Shown: positions 14,409-22,822, counted from the stretch's first letter. The stretch: DNA of 29,128 bases from Nitrospira sp. SG-bin1 (GCA_002083365.1 LVWS01000028.1:1-29128), one strand, 5' to 3'. Numbers and translations: made by a program. The notes: generated from the sequence alone by a model not told the origin.

Positions 14409-14873
14409 TCAGAACCCGTTCTCAAAACCATTCTGTCGCCACGCCTCGTAGACAATGACCGCGACAGCATTCGAAAGATTGAGGCTGCGGCTTTCCGTGC
14501 GCATGGGGAGACGAATGCGCCGTTCCGCCTCGAACGATTCAAGCAGCGCGGCCGGTAGTCCGCGTGTTTCAGGACCGAAGATGAACACATCACCTTGAGC
14601 GTAGTGAACCAGGTCGTAGCGTCTGGTTCCCCTTGTGGAACATGCGAACAGGCGTTTAGCGTCGAATTGGTCGGCGCACTCCACCCAACTGTCGTACACG
14701 CTGAGCGTGGCAAACTCATGGTAGTCCAATCCGGCCCGTAGCAATTGTTTGTCCTCGAGCGAAAAACCCAACGGCTTCACCAAGTGGAGTCGCACGCCGG
14801 TGTTGGCGCAGAGACGGATGATATTGCCGGTATTGGGGGGAATTTCCGGTTGATAGAGGACGATATCGAACAT
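14409..14873 (-). CDS. trmL: tRNA (cytidine/uridine-2'-O-)-methyltransferase TrmL
   Basis: A 154-residue SPOUT methyltransferase that methylates the ribose of wobble position 34 in certain leucine tRNAs using S-adenosylmethionine. All three SPOUT motifs are present: EIPPNTGNIIRLCANTG, FIFGPETRGLP and IRLPMRTESRSLNLSNAVAV. Together these build the trefoil-knot SAM site. Length equals that of typical TrmL/YibK proteins. It lies between galE and the YdjM-type gene on the same strand, separated from galE by 66 bp. Confidence 0.92.
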   Translation of the reverse strand: MFDIVLYQPEIPPNTGNIIRLCANTGVRLHLVKPLGFSLEDKQLLRAGLDYHEFATLSVYDSWVECADQFDAKRLFACSTRGTRRYDLVHYAQGDVFIFGPETRGLPAALLESFEAERRIRLPMRTESRSLNLSNAVAVIVYEAWRQNGFENGF

Positions 14874-14939
14874 CTGATGGGCAGTGTATCACGGTGCCCA
14901 CCTTCTGCACGACGTTCGATGGAGCACCTCAAAAACGGT

Positions 14940-15974
14940 TTAGGTCGCTGAAGAGGGAGGATTGTACCCGTGAGGATTGCGGCTTTGCCACCGCCACGCG
15001 TCGGCGCACATGTCGGCAAGGTTGCGTTCAGCCTTCCAGCCGAGAAAGGCCGCCGCCTGGCTTGGATCGGCATAACAGGCCGCAACGTCGCCGGACCGGC
15101 GAGGCGCAACCTTGTAGGCCACCCGTTTGCCGCTGGCCTGCTCGAAGGCCCGCACAATATCCAGCACGCTGTATCCGGTCCCGGTTCCAAGATTGACCGT
15201 GAGGCATTCTGCATGGTGCGTTGATTGTCCGAGTGCGTCCAAGGCTTTGAGATGTCCGAGGGCCAGATCCACGACATGAATATAGTCGCGCACCCCGGTA
15301 CCGTCGGGAGTTGGGTAGTCATCCCCGAACACGTTCAGATGCGGACGGAGGCCGACCGCCACCTGCGCCACGAATGGCATCAGGTTGTTCGGCGTGCCCT
15401 GCGGGTCTTCCCCGATCAATCCGCTCGCATGCGCGCCGACTGGATTGAAGTAGCGAAGGATACCGATGCGCCAGGAAGGGGCGCTCCGCTGCAGGTCCCG
15501 CAACATGTGTTCCACCGTCAGTTTCGTCTGCCCGTAGGGATTGGTTGCCGAGAGCGGATGATCTTCCGTCAGCGGCAGCCGTTGTGGGTCGCCGTATACC
15601 GTGGCGGAGGAACTGAACACCAGCGTTTTCACCCCACAGATGCCCATCGCCTCCAACAAACGTAACGAACCGACGACGTTGTTGTCGTAATAGGTCAGCG
15701 GCTGTTGGACCGACTCGCCGACCGCTTTGAGACCGGCAAAATGAATCACCGATTGCGCGCCGCTGTCGCGCAACGCTTCCACCAGCGCCGACCGGTCGCG
15801 GATGTCGCCACGGATGAAGCGGAGCCGTTTCCCCGTAATCCGTTGCACACGTTCGAGGGATTCAGGATGGCTGTTGCAGAGATTATCGAAGACGGTTATG
15901 TCGTGTCCCGCCTGGAGCAGCTCGACGCAGGTGTGAGACCCAATATATCCCGCCCCACCTGTGACCAGAATCAC
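14940..15974 (-). CDS. galE: UDP-glucose 4-epimerase GalE
   Basis: A 344-residue short-chain dehydrogenase-type epimerase interconverting UDP-glucose and UDP-galactose for sugar and surface-polysaccharide metabolism. The NAD-binding glycine motif GGAGYIGSHTCVELL is at the N-terminus. The catalytic Ser-Tyr-Lys set is in VFSSSATVYGDP and NPYGQTKLTVE. The GTGVRDYIHVVDLALGHL and NLGTGTGYSVLDIV segments are characteristic of GalE. The start is a GTG at 15974, supported by CGGAGGTG six bases upstream. No other sugar genes are adjacent, so pathway context is missing here. The 263 bp to its right carry no gene that I can support. Confidence 0.93.
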   Translation of the reverse strand: MILVTGGAGYIGSHTCVELLQAGHDITVFDNLCNSHPESLERVQRITGKRLRFIRGDIRDRSALVEALRDSGAQSVIHFAGLKAVGESVQQPLTYYDNNVVGSLRLLEAMGICGVKTLVFSSSATVYGDPQRLPLTEDHPLSATNPYGQTKLTVEHMLRDLQRSAPSWRIGILRYFNPVGAHASGLIGEDPQGTPNNLMPFVAQVAVGLRPHLNVFGDDYPTPDGTGVRDYIHVVDLALGHLKALDALGQSTHHAECLTVNLGTGTGYSVLDIVRAFEQASGKRVAYKVAPRRSGDVAACYADPSQAAAFLGWKAERNLADMCADAWRWQSRNPHGYNPPSSAT

Positions 15975-16237
15975 GCGGCACCTCCGGAAGAATTGTCCTC
16001 TTGGGTTGACGTAGCCAGACTAGCGGGATCATGAAGGCGGGTCAAGGAACTGAATGGAACAGCAATGGGATTCAGATAAACCGCGCCGGTACGGCGGGTG
16101 ACTCAACGTATCATCGGCTATCAACATCTAAGGTGCGCATAGACGGACAAGGAATACCAATGGGTGGGGGGGACATGACCGTCGTCAAGAATGGGCCGCA
16201 CGCAAAACGCCCTGTGTGGTCAATCATTCAGTGTTTC

Positions 16238-16804
16238 CTACGGCTTCTTTCTCACAGTTCTGAAGGTGATGGAGTAGCGCAGTTCTTTGGTGGGTGGGAT
16301 GGAATGCTGCCATTGAAAGCGGGCCGCGCCTGCCAAGACATAGATCGAACGCGGTGCGAGGAGGATTTCGGTTGTTCTTCTCGTCGCTCCTATCATTCGC
16401 TGAAACCGCATGCGGCACACCCCTGCCAGCGAGATGCCTACGACCGATGGGCCGAACATCGGCGCATCCCGACGCCATCCGATGCCGGCTCCCTGTGCAT
16501 AACGGCTGATGAGGACCTCTTCGACGGTCTCGGCAGGAACACTGATCAATGAAGCTGCTCGTTCTCTGATAGACACCAGCCACGATGGGATGGGATCTGC
16601 CGGAGAGAGCTGCCACGAATCATAACCGTAATTCCAGCCGAAATGGACGACCTGTCGTTTCGCGGTCACTCCGTGCATCCGCACTTCGGAGAAGGAGAGA
16701 GTGCGGATATGATTGAGGAGATCCTGTTCTTGATCAGTCGTGATCCAATCGGGGAGGTACTGAAGCCCTTGAACTTCGACCAACTCTGATAAAGAAAAAA
16801 GCAT
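16238..16804 (-). CDS. AlkB-like 2-oxoglutarate/Fe(II) dioxygenase, iron-ligand His replaced by Arg
   Basis: A 188-residue protein of the AlkB fold, the family that oxidatively removes alkyl groups from nucleic acids or proteins. Conserved elements are ISRYAQGAGIGW, GPSVVGISLAGVCRMRFQR, the distal ligand in FQWQHSIPP and the 2-oxoglutarate-binding arginines in LRYSITFRTVR. Where the family has HxD after the IGW motif, this protein reads RRD (codon CGT, one base from CAT), so the first iron ligand is missing. Start chosen at the ATG at 16804; an ATG at 16819 is possible, and the longer frame to 16939 crosses the divergent gene. No strong ribosome binding site is visible. It may be inactive, differently metallated, or affected by a sequencing error. 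Confidence 0.8.
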   Translation of the reverse strand: MLFSLSELVEVQGLQYLPDWITTDQEQDLLNHIRTLSFSEVRMHGVTAKRQVVHFGWNYGYDSWQLSPADPIPSWLVSIRERAASLISVPAETVEEVLISRYAQGAGIGWRRDAPMFGPSVVGISLAGVCRMRFQRMIGATRRTTEILLAPRSIYVLAGAARFQWQHSIPPTKELRYSITFRTVRKKP

Positions 16805-16898
16805 GATGTATTGTAACATCCATAGAAAAGACACAGATCCACGCGCGGTTTTCCCGCGCCGAGGTTCCTGATATAGTCGATTTCTGCACCGTACCCTC

Positions 16899-18683
16899 GT
16901 GAATATGAATACATCCGGACCGTTGCGAATGTGTAACAATCCTCAACCGAGTCTCCCGTGCATGGCTGTTATGGTGTACGCTGCTTCTCTCGCAGCTGCC
17001 TTGACCGTGAATGCAGTCGCCCATGCAAATGATGTGGCGATGCTGCCGGACAACGTCTTAGAGCGAGCAAACGCCGCATGGGACAGCGGAGCGATTACGA
17101 CGGCACTGGACGTCTTGGACCAGGGTATCGGCGTCCATCCCGAAGCCATGACGCTGTATAGATTGCGCGGAGACATTCTCTCTACGTTGCGAGACTCGAA
17201 GGAAGCTGTTCAGGCGTATGATCGAGTGCTCGCTGCGGAGCCCGCTGCGCTGGATGTCCGCTGGGCCAAGTGGGGCCTGCTGGTCCGGTGGGGGCAGGAA
17301 GAGGAGGCGATAGTAGAACTGCGCAACATCGCGCGGATCGATGCCGAGAATCCGCTCATCCATTTTCGGTTGGCGCAAGAACTGCGAAAGCTCGATCGGT
17401 TGGAAGAATCGCTGGAGTCGTACAAGCAGGCGGTGGACCTCATGCCGGACATACTGGGCTGGCGACTGGCGTTGGCCCGTGCGCGTTTTGACGTGTTGGA
17501 TTATCAGGGGGCGGATGCCGACCTCCACCACGTGCTCCAGCATGTACCGCCAGGTTCTCCGCTTGAGCTTCCGGCCAAGAATCAATTGGCGCAACTCCAT
17601 GAGTCCATGGAACGTGGCCGACGTTTTCAGCCGGCGCTGACTTCCGCTGCCACCGCGACTCAACTGAAGGAATGGGCTGCCATTCGGTCGGAGGCCTGGA
17701 AGCTGTTCGAAGCCGGCCGCTTTCGGGAGGCCGAGCCGGTCTATCGCAGATTGCTGGCGCTCAATCCGGACGATCCGATCGCCACGCACCAATTGGGCCT
17801 GACGCTCATGCAATTGGGGCGATGCGAACAGGCGCTGGCGGTTTTCGGCAACATGTCGAATCTCAATCCCAGCGAGGAAGACTTTGCGGACACGACCTTT
17901 CGGATGGGGCAGTGCTATGTGGAGTTGGAGCGGTGGGAGGAAGCCTTCATTCATTTCCAGATGCTGTATGACGCGGCTGTCGAATTTGAGCAGGCCAATA
18001 AGGATGTCCCTTTCCCCGCCGGTACCCGTGTCCTGGCAAAAGAGAAGATTGCCCGCTGGCTGGAGAAGGTACGGCCCCACGTCCCTGAACTGGTGAAGCT
18101 GAAAGAGGAAGAGGCGAAAGCGGAGAAGCAGTCAGGCAACATGACTTCTGAATTACCAGAGGAAGCTCTGTTTGCGAGGGCCGTAGAAAGACTGAAATCA
18201 CAGAAGACGCTGGAGACCGGAGCGGCGATCGTGGGTCGGGATGCGGATTTCAGCTGGTTTCGATTTGTGATTCCGGCAACGAAGGTCGTACGAGACGATT
18301 TTCCAACCGGCGCCCACGAATTTATCCCGCTGTATCCGGGCGATACGTTTCCCGTCACACAACCGGACATCTACTTGGTCTTTAAGCTGGTATCCGATTC
18401 GTTCGATGCCGTGCCGTTGACCGCACGATGCGGATTGGAAACATCCGATATGACGGAAGATCACCAGACAACGGTCCAGGATCGCGTCATGACCACGACG
18501 AACGATCGATCAGGATACTTCCTCCTTGCTTCGCCGAAAAATGGGTGGGCGCCAGGTCTCTATCGCTGCGGCCTCTTCGCCGGAGAGCAGACTTCAGCGT
18601 ATTCCTATGTGGATGAAGTTCGGTTCCGGATCATTGAACCCAGTCCTGGCCGGGGAGATAGTAAGGACAGGACTGTCCACTAA
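16899..18683 (+). CDS. Exported TPR-repeat protein
   Basis: A 594-residue protein. A hydrophobic segment (MAVMVYAASLAAALTVNAVA, then HA-ND cleavage-like) marks a signal peptide. The next 350 or so residues are tetratricopeptide-type helical repeats, for example GDILSTLRDSKEAVQAYDRV, FRLAQELRKLDRLEESLESY, EAGRFREAEPVYRRLLALNP and QLGLTLMQLGRCEQALAVFG. The last 150 residues (from about HEFIPLYPGDTFPVTQPDIY) look like a beta-sandwich domain ending AYSYVDEVRFRIIEP. It is probably periplasmic, a protein-protein scaffold; the specific role is unknown. Start is uncertain: GTG 16899, ATG 16905, ATG 16929 or ATG 16962, none with a clear Shine-Dalgarno. It diverges from the AlkB-like gene. Confidence 0.75.
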   Translation: MNMNTSGPLRMCNNPQPSLPCMAVMVYAASLAAALTVNAVAHANDVAMLPDNVLERANAAWDSGAITTALDVLDQGIGVHPEAMTLYRLRGDILSTLRDSKEAVQAYDRVLAAEPAALDVRWAKWGLLVRWGQEEEAIVELRNIARIDAENPLIHFRLAQELRKLDRLEESLESYKQAVDLMPDILGWRLALARARFDVLDYQGADADLHHVLQHVPPGSPLELPAKNQLAQLHESMERGRRFQPALTSAATATQLKEWAAIRSEAWKLFEAGRFREAEPVYRRLLALNPDDPIATHQLGLTLMQLGRCEQALAVFGNMSNLNPSEEDFADTTFRMGQCYVELERWEEAFIHFQMLYDAAVEFEQANKDVPFPAGTRVLAKEKIARWLEKVRPHVPELVKLKEEEAKAEKQSGNMTSELPEEALFARAVERLKSQKTLETGAAIVGRDADFSWFRFVIPATKVVRDDFPTGAHEFIPLYPGDTFPVTQPDIYLVFKLVSDSFDAVPLTARCGLETSDMTEDHQTTVQDRVMTTTNDRSGYFLLASPKNGWAPGLYRCGLFAGEQTSAYSYVDEVRFRIIEPSPGRGDSKDRTVH

Positions 18684-18718
18684 GATACGAGTAGATTCCC
18701 TGTCTACACGGATGTAGA
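18665..18718 (+). promoter_or_regulatory. Cluster of overlapping hairpins between two genes
   Basis: GGACAG-GA-CTGTCC (18665-18678) is followed by two mutually exclusive stems sharing TCTAC. One is GTAGA(18691-18695)/TCTAC(18703-18707); the other is TCTACA-CGGA-TGTAGA (18703-18718). They end eight bases before the next ATG. The layout could be an RNA switch or translational control element, or coincidence. Confidence 0.3.
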
Positions 18719-18726
18719 GTGGAAAC

Positions 18727-18957
18727 ATGGTCTTGTCTCAAACTCCATCAAAAGATAATTGGTGGTTAAGAGGTGTCATCGCGCGATCCGTCGGCATCAT
18801 CGCCATCGCCCTCGGGTTCGTCATCGGCATGTACGGACTGGATCATCCTGACTCACATTGGCTGCAGACCGCACTGGGGTTACTCGTGACCGGGATGGTG
18901 GCCCAAGGCTACGCGCTCTACTGTTCGATCAAACGGATGCAGCAACTGAATTCCTAA
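18727..18957 (+). CDS. Small two-helix membrane protein
   Basis: A 76-residue protein with two hydrophobic segments (ARSVGIIAIALGFVIGMYGL and TALGLLVTGMVAQGYALYCS) joined by a short loop, and a charged tail KRMQQLNS. The ATG at 18727 has GAGTGG about six bases upstream. It probably lies in the inner membrane; no family recognised. It follows the exported TPR gene by 43 bp on the same strand and precedes a bidirectional terminator. Codon use resembles the chromosomal neighbours rather than the AT-richer gene to its right. Confidence 0.6.
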   Translation: MVLSQTPSKDNWWLRGVIARSVGIIAIALGFVIGMYGLDHPDSHWLQTALGLLVTGMVAQGYALYCSIKRMQQLNS

Positions 18958-19037
18958 TCCGCCCCCTCACTCGGTACGACCAGCTCCGATACCATAGCAT
19001 CAGCCACTACTAATCGGCTCATGACTGACGTTGGTAT

Positions 19038-19057
19038 AAAAGACCCCGGGACCTTTT
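19038..19057. terminator. Bidirectional Rho-independent terminator
   Basis: AAAAGACCCCGGGACCTTTT forms a GC-centred hairpin flanked by A and T runs, usable from either strand. It lies between two convergent genes ending at 18957 (+) and 19086 (-), the expected place. Confidence 0.5.
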
Positions 19058-19085
19058 CATCCCTTATGCCTTTGTACTTGCTTCT

Positions 19086-20852
19086 CTATTGTTTACTGTA
19101 GTGTTCCTTTCTGGGCAGTTTGAGAATGGCTGCGGTGAGGTCTTCAATGGCCTGACCACGAAGGATGCGATTAAGCAGTTCAACTCGTGCTTCATCAAAG
19201 TCATTGTTGTTGATTGGGCTCTCATGAGCAGCAATTATGAGATTGTAAGGGGTAAGAAATGTTTCTCGAAGTTGTGCTTCACCGTTCAATTCAATGACGC
19301 TGCCATCAATGACAGCGGCTCCATCGTCATACTCGGCTCTTGTTATTGGCTTCCCGCGAAATAGTGCGAACTCCTCTTTCGCATAGCCTCTGAGTGCAAT
19401 CTGATCCGGGATGTGTGAAGTATCATATAGCCCTGATGGCTGCGAGGGTCTGGCTTTGATGTACAAGAACTCTTGATAGTAAGAGCCTGCATTCACCGCA
19501 GCTAGTTCTTCGATTCTGAGCTCTTGATGATCAAGTAGGACTGTATCATTCGACAAAATCGAGAAGTGTTGAATATACATATCACCTGAACGCCACCACC
19601 AAATAGGATGAGCATTCCTAAACACATAAGGCTTGGTAAAGAAGATCTCAAGGCGTCGAATTGCCACCGCAGGATTGCGAAACCACTGAATTCCACGAAC
19701 ACCAGGGAATGCTTTGGCAAATCGCTCGCTGAAAAACTGCGTTGAGGTTTCGTGTCTCAATGAGGGTAAACTATCCTTCTTAGACGTATGAATGGCAACG
19801 CGATTCAGGTCAGGCTTTGAGCTGCTCTCTCCGCTGGTTGATTCAACCGGTGGTGAGATTTTATTCTCCTTTCCGTTTCCAGTTGGTAACTGAACCGCTT
19901 GGACAATCTGCTCTGCCAACATAGGGATACCACGCTCTGTCGAGATGGCCATCTTGTCTGCTAGGACGGCAGAATATTTGAGTATGTCAGCGTGGGTTAC
20001 TTTGTGCCAAACCGGCAGAATGACCTTCCCTTCGCTGAGTTCTCTTTGTACTAGCCCGTCGAGCTCTCGCTGGGGCCAACTTTTTGTAAAGAAGTTTCGG
20101 CTAAGCACAACGACTCCGAAACGTGAACATCCTAGGCCTTCATCAATCTTTCGACGGAGACTATCTCCAATTGTTAGTACAGAGCGATCAACCCAAACAC
20201 GTAGGCCGTGCTTCTGCAATTCTTTTGCGAGTGGATCGACGACTGCACCTTTGTCCTCACTCGCATGGCAGATGAAGATGTCCCATTGCTTTCTTCCCTT
20301 TTGTGCATCTGTGTCCGCCATTGAAGAAAGCGGCATTGATAAGGGTGTCTGATCGCTCCAAGCCCAGCCGTCGTGCGTCACGAGGAGATGGGTCATGTCA
20401 TGGAATCTGATTAACCCCTTTGTCTTCAGTTCCCCAACATGGAACATAGCTTCTTGAGAATTTTGCGCAGTTGCCAAGGGATAGTCCCATTCGGGAGAGA
20501 ACTCTACCGGAGCGCCCACGTGATTTGTCCGTCTGATGAGCATCTGCAGTAACCCAGTAGCCCGATCTTTGGGAGAAATGTTCTGCATAGCTTGACCCAG
20601 TGTCTGAATATTCGATGAGACTAGCACCTCTGTGAGCTTGCCATGTTCATGCCCTTGACGAGTATAGGCAGATAGCCAAGGTCTCAAAGCAATAGGAATA
20701 TCGCGAGAGGAGTAAAGAGTGCCTGATATGGAAAACTTCCCGCATCTTCGACATTCTATCTCATAGGCGTCTTTGTCAGCCTGGCGAGTCGCTGAAAGCA
20801 GTTCGGCATCACACAGAGGACAGGGAGAGGCCTTTCCTTTGCTCATGTTCAT
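19086..20852 (-). CDS. TIR-domain protein with N-terminal zinc ribbon and unknown C-terminal domain (candidate antiphage effector)
   Basis: A 588-residue protein. Residues 11-37 have two CxxC pairs (CPLC and CRRC), a likely zinc ribbon. Residues about 40-165 form a helical region, ending in a winged-helix-like stretch (ELKTKGLIRFHDMTHLLVTH). Residues 190-320 are a TIR domain (WDIFICHASEDKGAVVDPLA, LRVWVDRSVLTIGDSL) with a glutamate at 263 in KSWPQRELDGL, where NAD-cleaving TIR enzymes carry their catalytic residue. A Ser/Pro-rich linker (about 325-365) leads to an unrecognised 220-residue C-terminal domain (RGIQWFRNPAVAIRRLEIFF, HPIWWWRSGDMYIQHF). The gene is clearly A+T richer than its neighbours and stands alone on its strand. 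Start is ATG 20852 or the ATG two codons later; no clear ribosome binding site. TIR proteins often deplete NAD during phage attack; that role here is inference. Confidence 0.8.
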   Translation of the reverse strand: MNMSKGKASPCPLCDAELLSATRQADKDAYEIECRRCGKFSISGTLYSSRDIPIALRPWLSAYTRQGHEHGKLTEVLVSSNIQTLGQAMQNISPKDRATGLLQMLIRRTNHVGAPVEFSPEWDYPLATAQNSQEAMFHVGELKTKGLIRFHDMTHLLVTHDGWAWSDQTPLSMPLSSMADTDAQKGRKQWDIFICHASEDKGAVVDPLAKELQKHGLRVWVDRSVLTIGDSLRRKIDEGLGCSRFGVVVLSRNFFTKSWPQRELDGLVQRELSEGKVILPVWHKVTHADILKYSAVLADKMAISTERGIPMLAEQIVQAVQLPTGNGKENKISPPVESTSGESSSKPDLNRVAIHTSKKDSLPSLRHETSTQFFSERFAKAFPGVRGIQWFRNPAVAIRRLEIFFTKPYVFRNAHPIWWWRSGDMYIQHFSILSNDTVLLDHQELRIEELAAVNAGSYYQEFLYIKARPSQPSGLYDTSHIPDQIALRGYAKEEFALFRGKPITRAEYDDGAAVIDGSVIELNGEAQLRETFLTPYNLIIAAHESPINNNDFDEARVELLNRILRGQAIEDLTAAILKLPRKEHYSKQ

Positions 20853-21017
20853 TGGTTAGCCGAAATGGAGTGTGGAAGCATCCTGCCTCTTGCAGATCTC
20901 ATGGTCCACTCGTGTTACAAGAGATGGTAAGGTGAGGCTTGCAAATAGGCCTCGAAAGAATCTGTTGCCAAGAATTTCCATGCCTGAGAGTAACACCGCT
21001 TGACATTGCTTCGAAGC

Positions 21018-21176
21018 TCAGGGCTTCTTTGCCACCACCTTGCCGTTTTCCCACACGTAGATGGGCGTCCCATACATCTTGGCGGTTTTCCGAGCCGCCT
21101 TGGCAGCTCGGCGGAGTGCGCGACCGACAGCCTCTGAAAAGGCTTTAGTCTCTTTCTTCCTTGTTGCTTTCCTCAT
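21018..21176 (-). CDS. Small basic partner of the zeta-like toxin (candidate antitoxin)
   Basis: A 52-residue, strongly basic protein: an N-terminal lysine/arginine/alanine-rich helix (AVGRALRRAAKAARKTAKMY) followed by a short beta-like tail (GTPIYVWENGKVVAKKP). Its ATG overlaps the stop codon of the zeta-like gene as ATGA, so the two are translationally coupled. A small protein of this shape next to zeta-type kinases is a recurrent arrangement in my knowledge of such loci, which supports a toxin-antitoxin reading. It could instead be an accessory nucleic-acid-binding protein. Confidence 0.65.
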   Translation of the reverse strand: MRKATRKKETKAFSEAVGRALRRAAKAARKTAKMYGTPIYVWENGKVVAKKP

Positions 21177-21709
21177 GGGCCTTCCTCCAGCAGTCGTGGA
21201 GCGTCTCCTGAATTTTCATAGACCGACCAGGTATCGGCCAGTGGACGATAGAGCGTCTGAAAGTTGTGCCAGCTCCTATGGAAACGCCGTATCACATCTA
21301 CGCGCGGGACATTATGTCCACCTTGTTCGACTCTAGCTGCTACTCGTTGTAGTGCGAGTTGGGGGGATGACAGCGAAAGAAATACGATTCTGATCGCGTA
21401 CCCCGTTGCTTTCCAGTTCTTCAGGAGATGCAGATAGGTTTTCCCACTGAGCGTGCTTTCAAAAGAAAAGTTTCTTCGTGATTTGGCCAAACGGGATAGC
21501 TTTTGTAAGAGAAGTCGTCCAGCTTGCCTTGCCGCTAATTCTGGGCGGAGTGGTGACAGGCCATTAGCGATGAGGTCGGCGTTGACAAAGTGGACCACGG
21601 CGCCTTCGCGTGGAAGAAATTCTCTCGCGAACGTGGTTTTCCCCGAGCCATTTGGCCCGGCAATAAGAATGCAACGCGGGTGTCGAACCGGTCGGTCGTC
21701 CACTGCCAC
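21173..21709 (-). CDS. Zeta-toxin-like P-loop kinase
   Basis: A 178-residue P-loop protein of the zeta-toxin/ATPase superfamily. Walker A is LIAGPNGSGKTTFAREFLP; the conserved acidic site is HFVNADLIANGL; the FSFESTLSGKTYLHLLKNWK segment matches the zeta substrate region. GGHNVPRVDVIRRFHRSW follows, with the arginines that bind phosphate. Zeta kinases phosphorylate UDP-N-acetylglucosamine or other nucleotides; the substrate here is unknown. The frame is open well into bioB, but family similarity starts after its stop, so I chose GTG 21709, two bases past the bioB TGA (GTG 21703 is an alternative). It overlaps the 52-aa partner by four bases. It probably depends on bioB transcription. Confidence 0.8.
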   Translation of the reverse strand: MAVDDRPVRHPRCILIAGPNGSGKTTFAREFLPREGAVVHFVNADLIANGLSPLRPELAARQAGRLLLQKLSRLAKSRRNFSFESTLSGKTYLHLLKNWKATGYAIRIVFLSLSSPQLALQRVAARVEQGGHNVPRVDVIRRFHRSWHNFQTLYRPLADTWSVYENSGDAPRLLEEGP

Positions 21710-21711
21710 GA

Positions 21712-22704
21712 TCAGCCAGCGACAGGCTGCTGGTACTCCACTTCGATCTTGAAGCCCAGATCCTCGATCATGCCCCACACTTCGGGAGCCGGTGCTCCTG
21801 GTGTCGTCAGGTAGCCGTTTACGAAGACGGAGTCGGCGGGATAGAGCGCCAATGGTTGAAGGCTACGCAGGTTGTGTTCCCGGCCGCCCGCGATGCGGAT
21901 TTCAGTCTTGGGATGGAGGAACCTAAAGAGACAGAGCACTTTCAGACAGCGCTGTGGGGTCAGCTGGTCGCAATTCTCCAGGGGTGTCCCTACGACAGGA
22001 TGCAGGGTATTCAAGGGAATCGAATCCGGCTTGACGTCACGAAGCGCCATCGCCAGCTCGATCACGTCCTCGTCCTTCTCACCCATGCCGACGATGCCGC
22101 CGGAGCAGATTTCCAATCCCGCCGCACGCGCGTTCTTGATCGTCGCCAGCCGGTCTTGGAAGGTGTGAGTCGTGCAGATCGACGCGTGGAAGGCTTCGCT
22201 GGTATTGAGGTTGTGGTTCACGCGATCAACCCCGGCTGCTTTCAGGCGCTTGGCTTGGGATTCACTCATCAGGCCGAGTGAGCAACAGATCTGAATCGGG
22301 ATTTCCTGCTTGATGGAGCGCACGGCTCCCGCGATTTCATCGATTTCCCGATCCAGCGGGCTGCGCCCGCTGATGACGATGCAGTAGCGCTGGGCTTTGG
22401 AGGCGGCGGCTTGTCGCGCACCGTCGATCATCTTCTTTTGTGGCAATAAGTTGTACCGCTCGATCGGGGCGGTCGAAATCGAAGACTGCGAACAATAGTG
22501 GCAGTCTTCCTGGCAGGCACCGCTCTTGGCATTCTGCAGCATTTGGAGACGGACGGTTCGGCCGAAGTACGTGGAACGCACTTGAAAAGCCGCATGGAGC
22601 AAGGCCAGCAGGTCATTATCCGGTGCCGTCAAGACGGCATGGCATTCTTCTGTCGTCAGAGGCTGGTCGTGGAGCGCTTTGTCCGCCCAAGTCATATAGC
22701 TCAT
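21712..22704 (-). CDS. bioB: Biotin synthase BioB
   Basis: A 330-residue radical-SAM enzyme that inserts sulfur into dethiobiotin, the last step of biotin synthesis. The [4Fe-4S] motif CxxxCxxC is in SGACQEDCHYCSQSS. Ligands of the auxiliary [2Fe-2S] cluster fit YCIVISGR, ICCSLG and LEICSGGIVGMGE, and EIRIAGGREHNL carries the conserved arginine. GAGGA lies about six bases before the ATG at 22704. No other biotin genes are near, and a zeta-like toxin pair follows directly on the same strand. No BirA-type operator was found upstream. Length is normal for the family. Confidence 0.96.
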   Translation of the reverse strand: MSYMTWADKALHDQPLTTEECHAVLTAPDNDLLALLHAAFQVRSTYFGRTVRLQMLQNAKSGACQEDCHYCSQSSISTAPIERYNLLPQKKMIDGARQAAASKAQRYCIVISGRSPLDREIDEIAGAVRSIKQEIPIQICCSLGLMSESQAKRLKAAGVDRVNHNLNTSEAFHASICTTHTFQDRLATIKNARAAGLEICSGGIVGMGEKDEDVIELAMALRDVKPDSIPLNTLHPVVGTPLENCDQLTPQRCLKVLCLFRFLHPKTEIRIAGGREHNLRSLQPLALYPADSVFVNGYLTTPGAPAPEVWGMIEDLGFKIEVEYQQPVAG

Positions 22705-22822
22705 GAAATCCTCAACAAGATTGCAAGGTGGTGGTCCGTTCCCTGATTGTCGGTCGGTCCAATCGTAAGGCGAATTCCCGCACGCTCGTCTAGTTGAACG
22801 TCAACACACGCCGGCGGAAAAC

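Noticed and set aside
16031..16552. Open frame on the plus strand right of galE
   Set aside because: Its second half is antisense to the AlkB-like gene; no protein character or ribosome binding site.
16805..16939. N-terminal extension of the AlkB-like protein
   Set aside because: Overlaps the start of the divergent TPR gene and lacks family similarity.
17058..18080. 340-codon open frame on the minus strand
   Set aside because: Antisense shadow of the TPR gene, Arg/Gln/Leu-rich with no recognisable domain.
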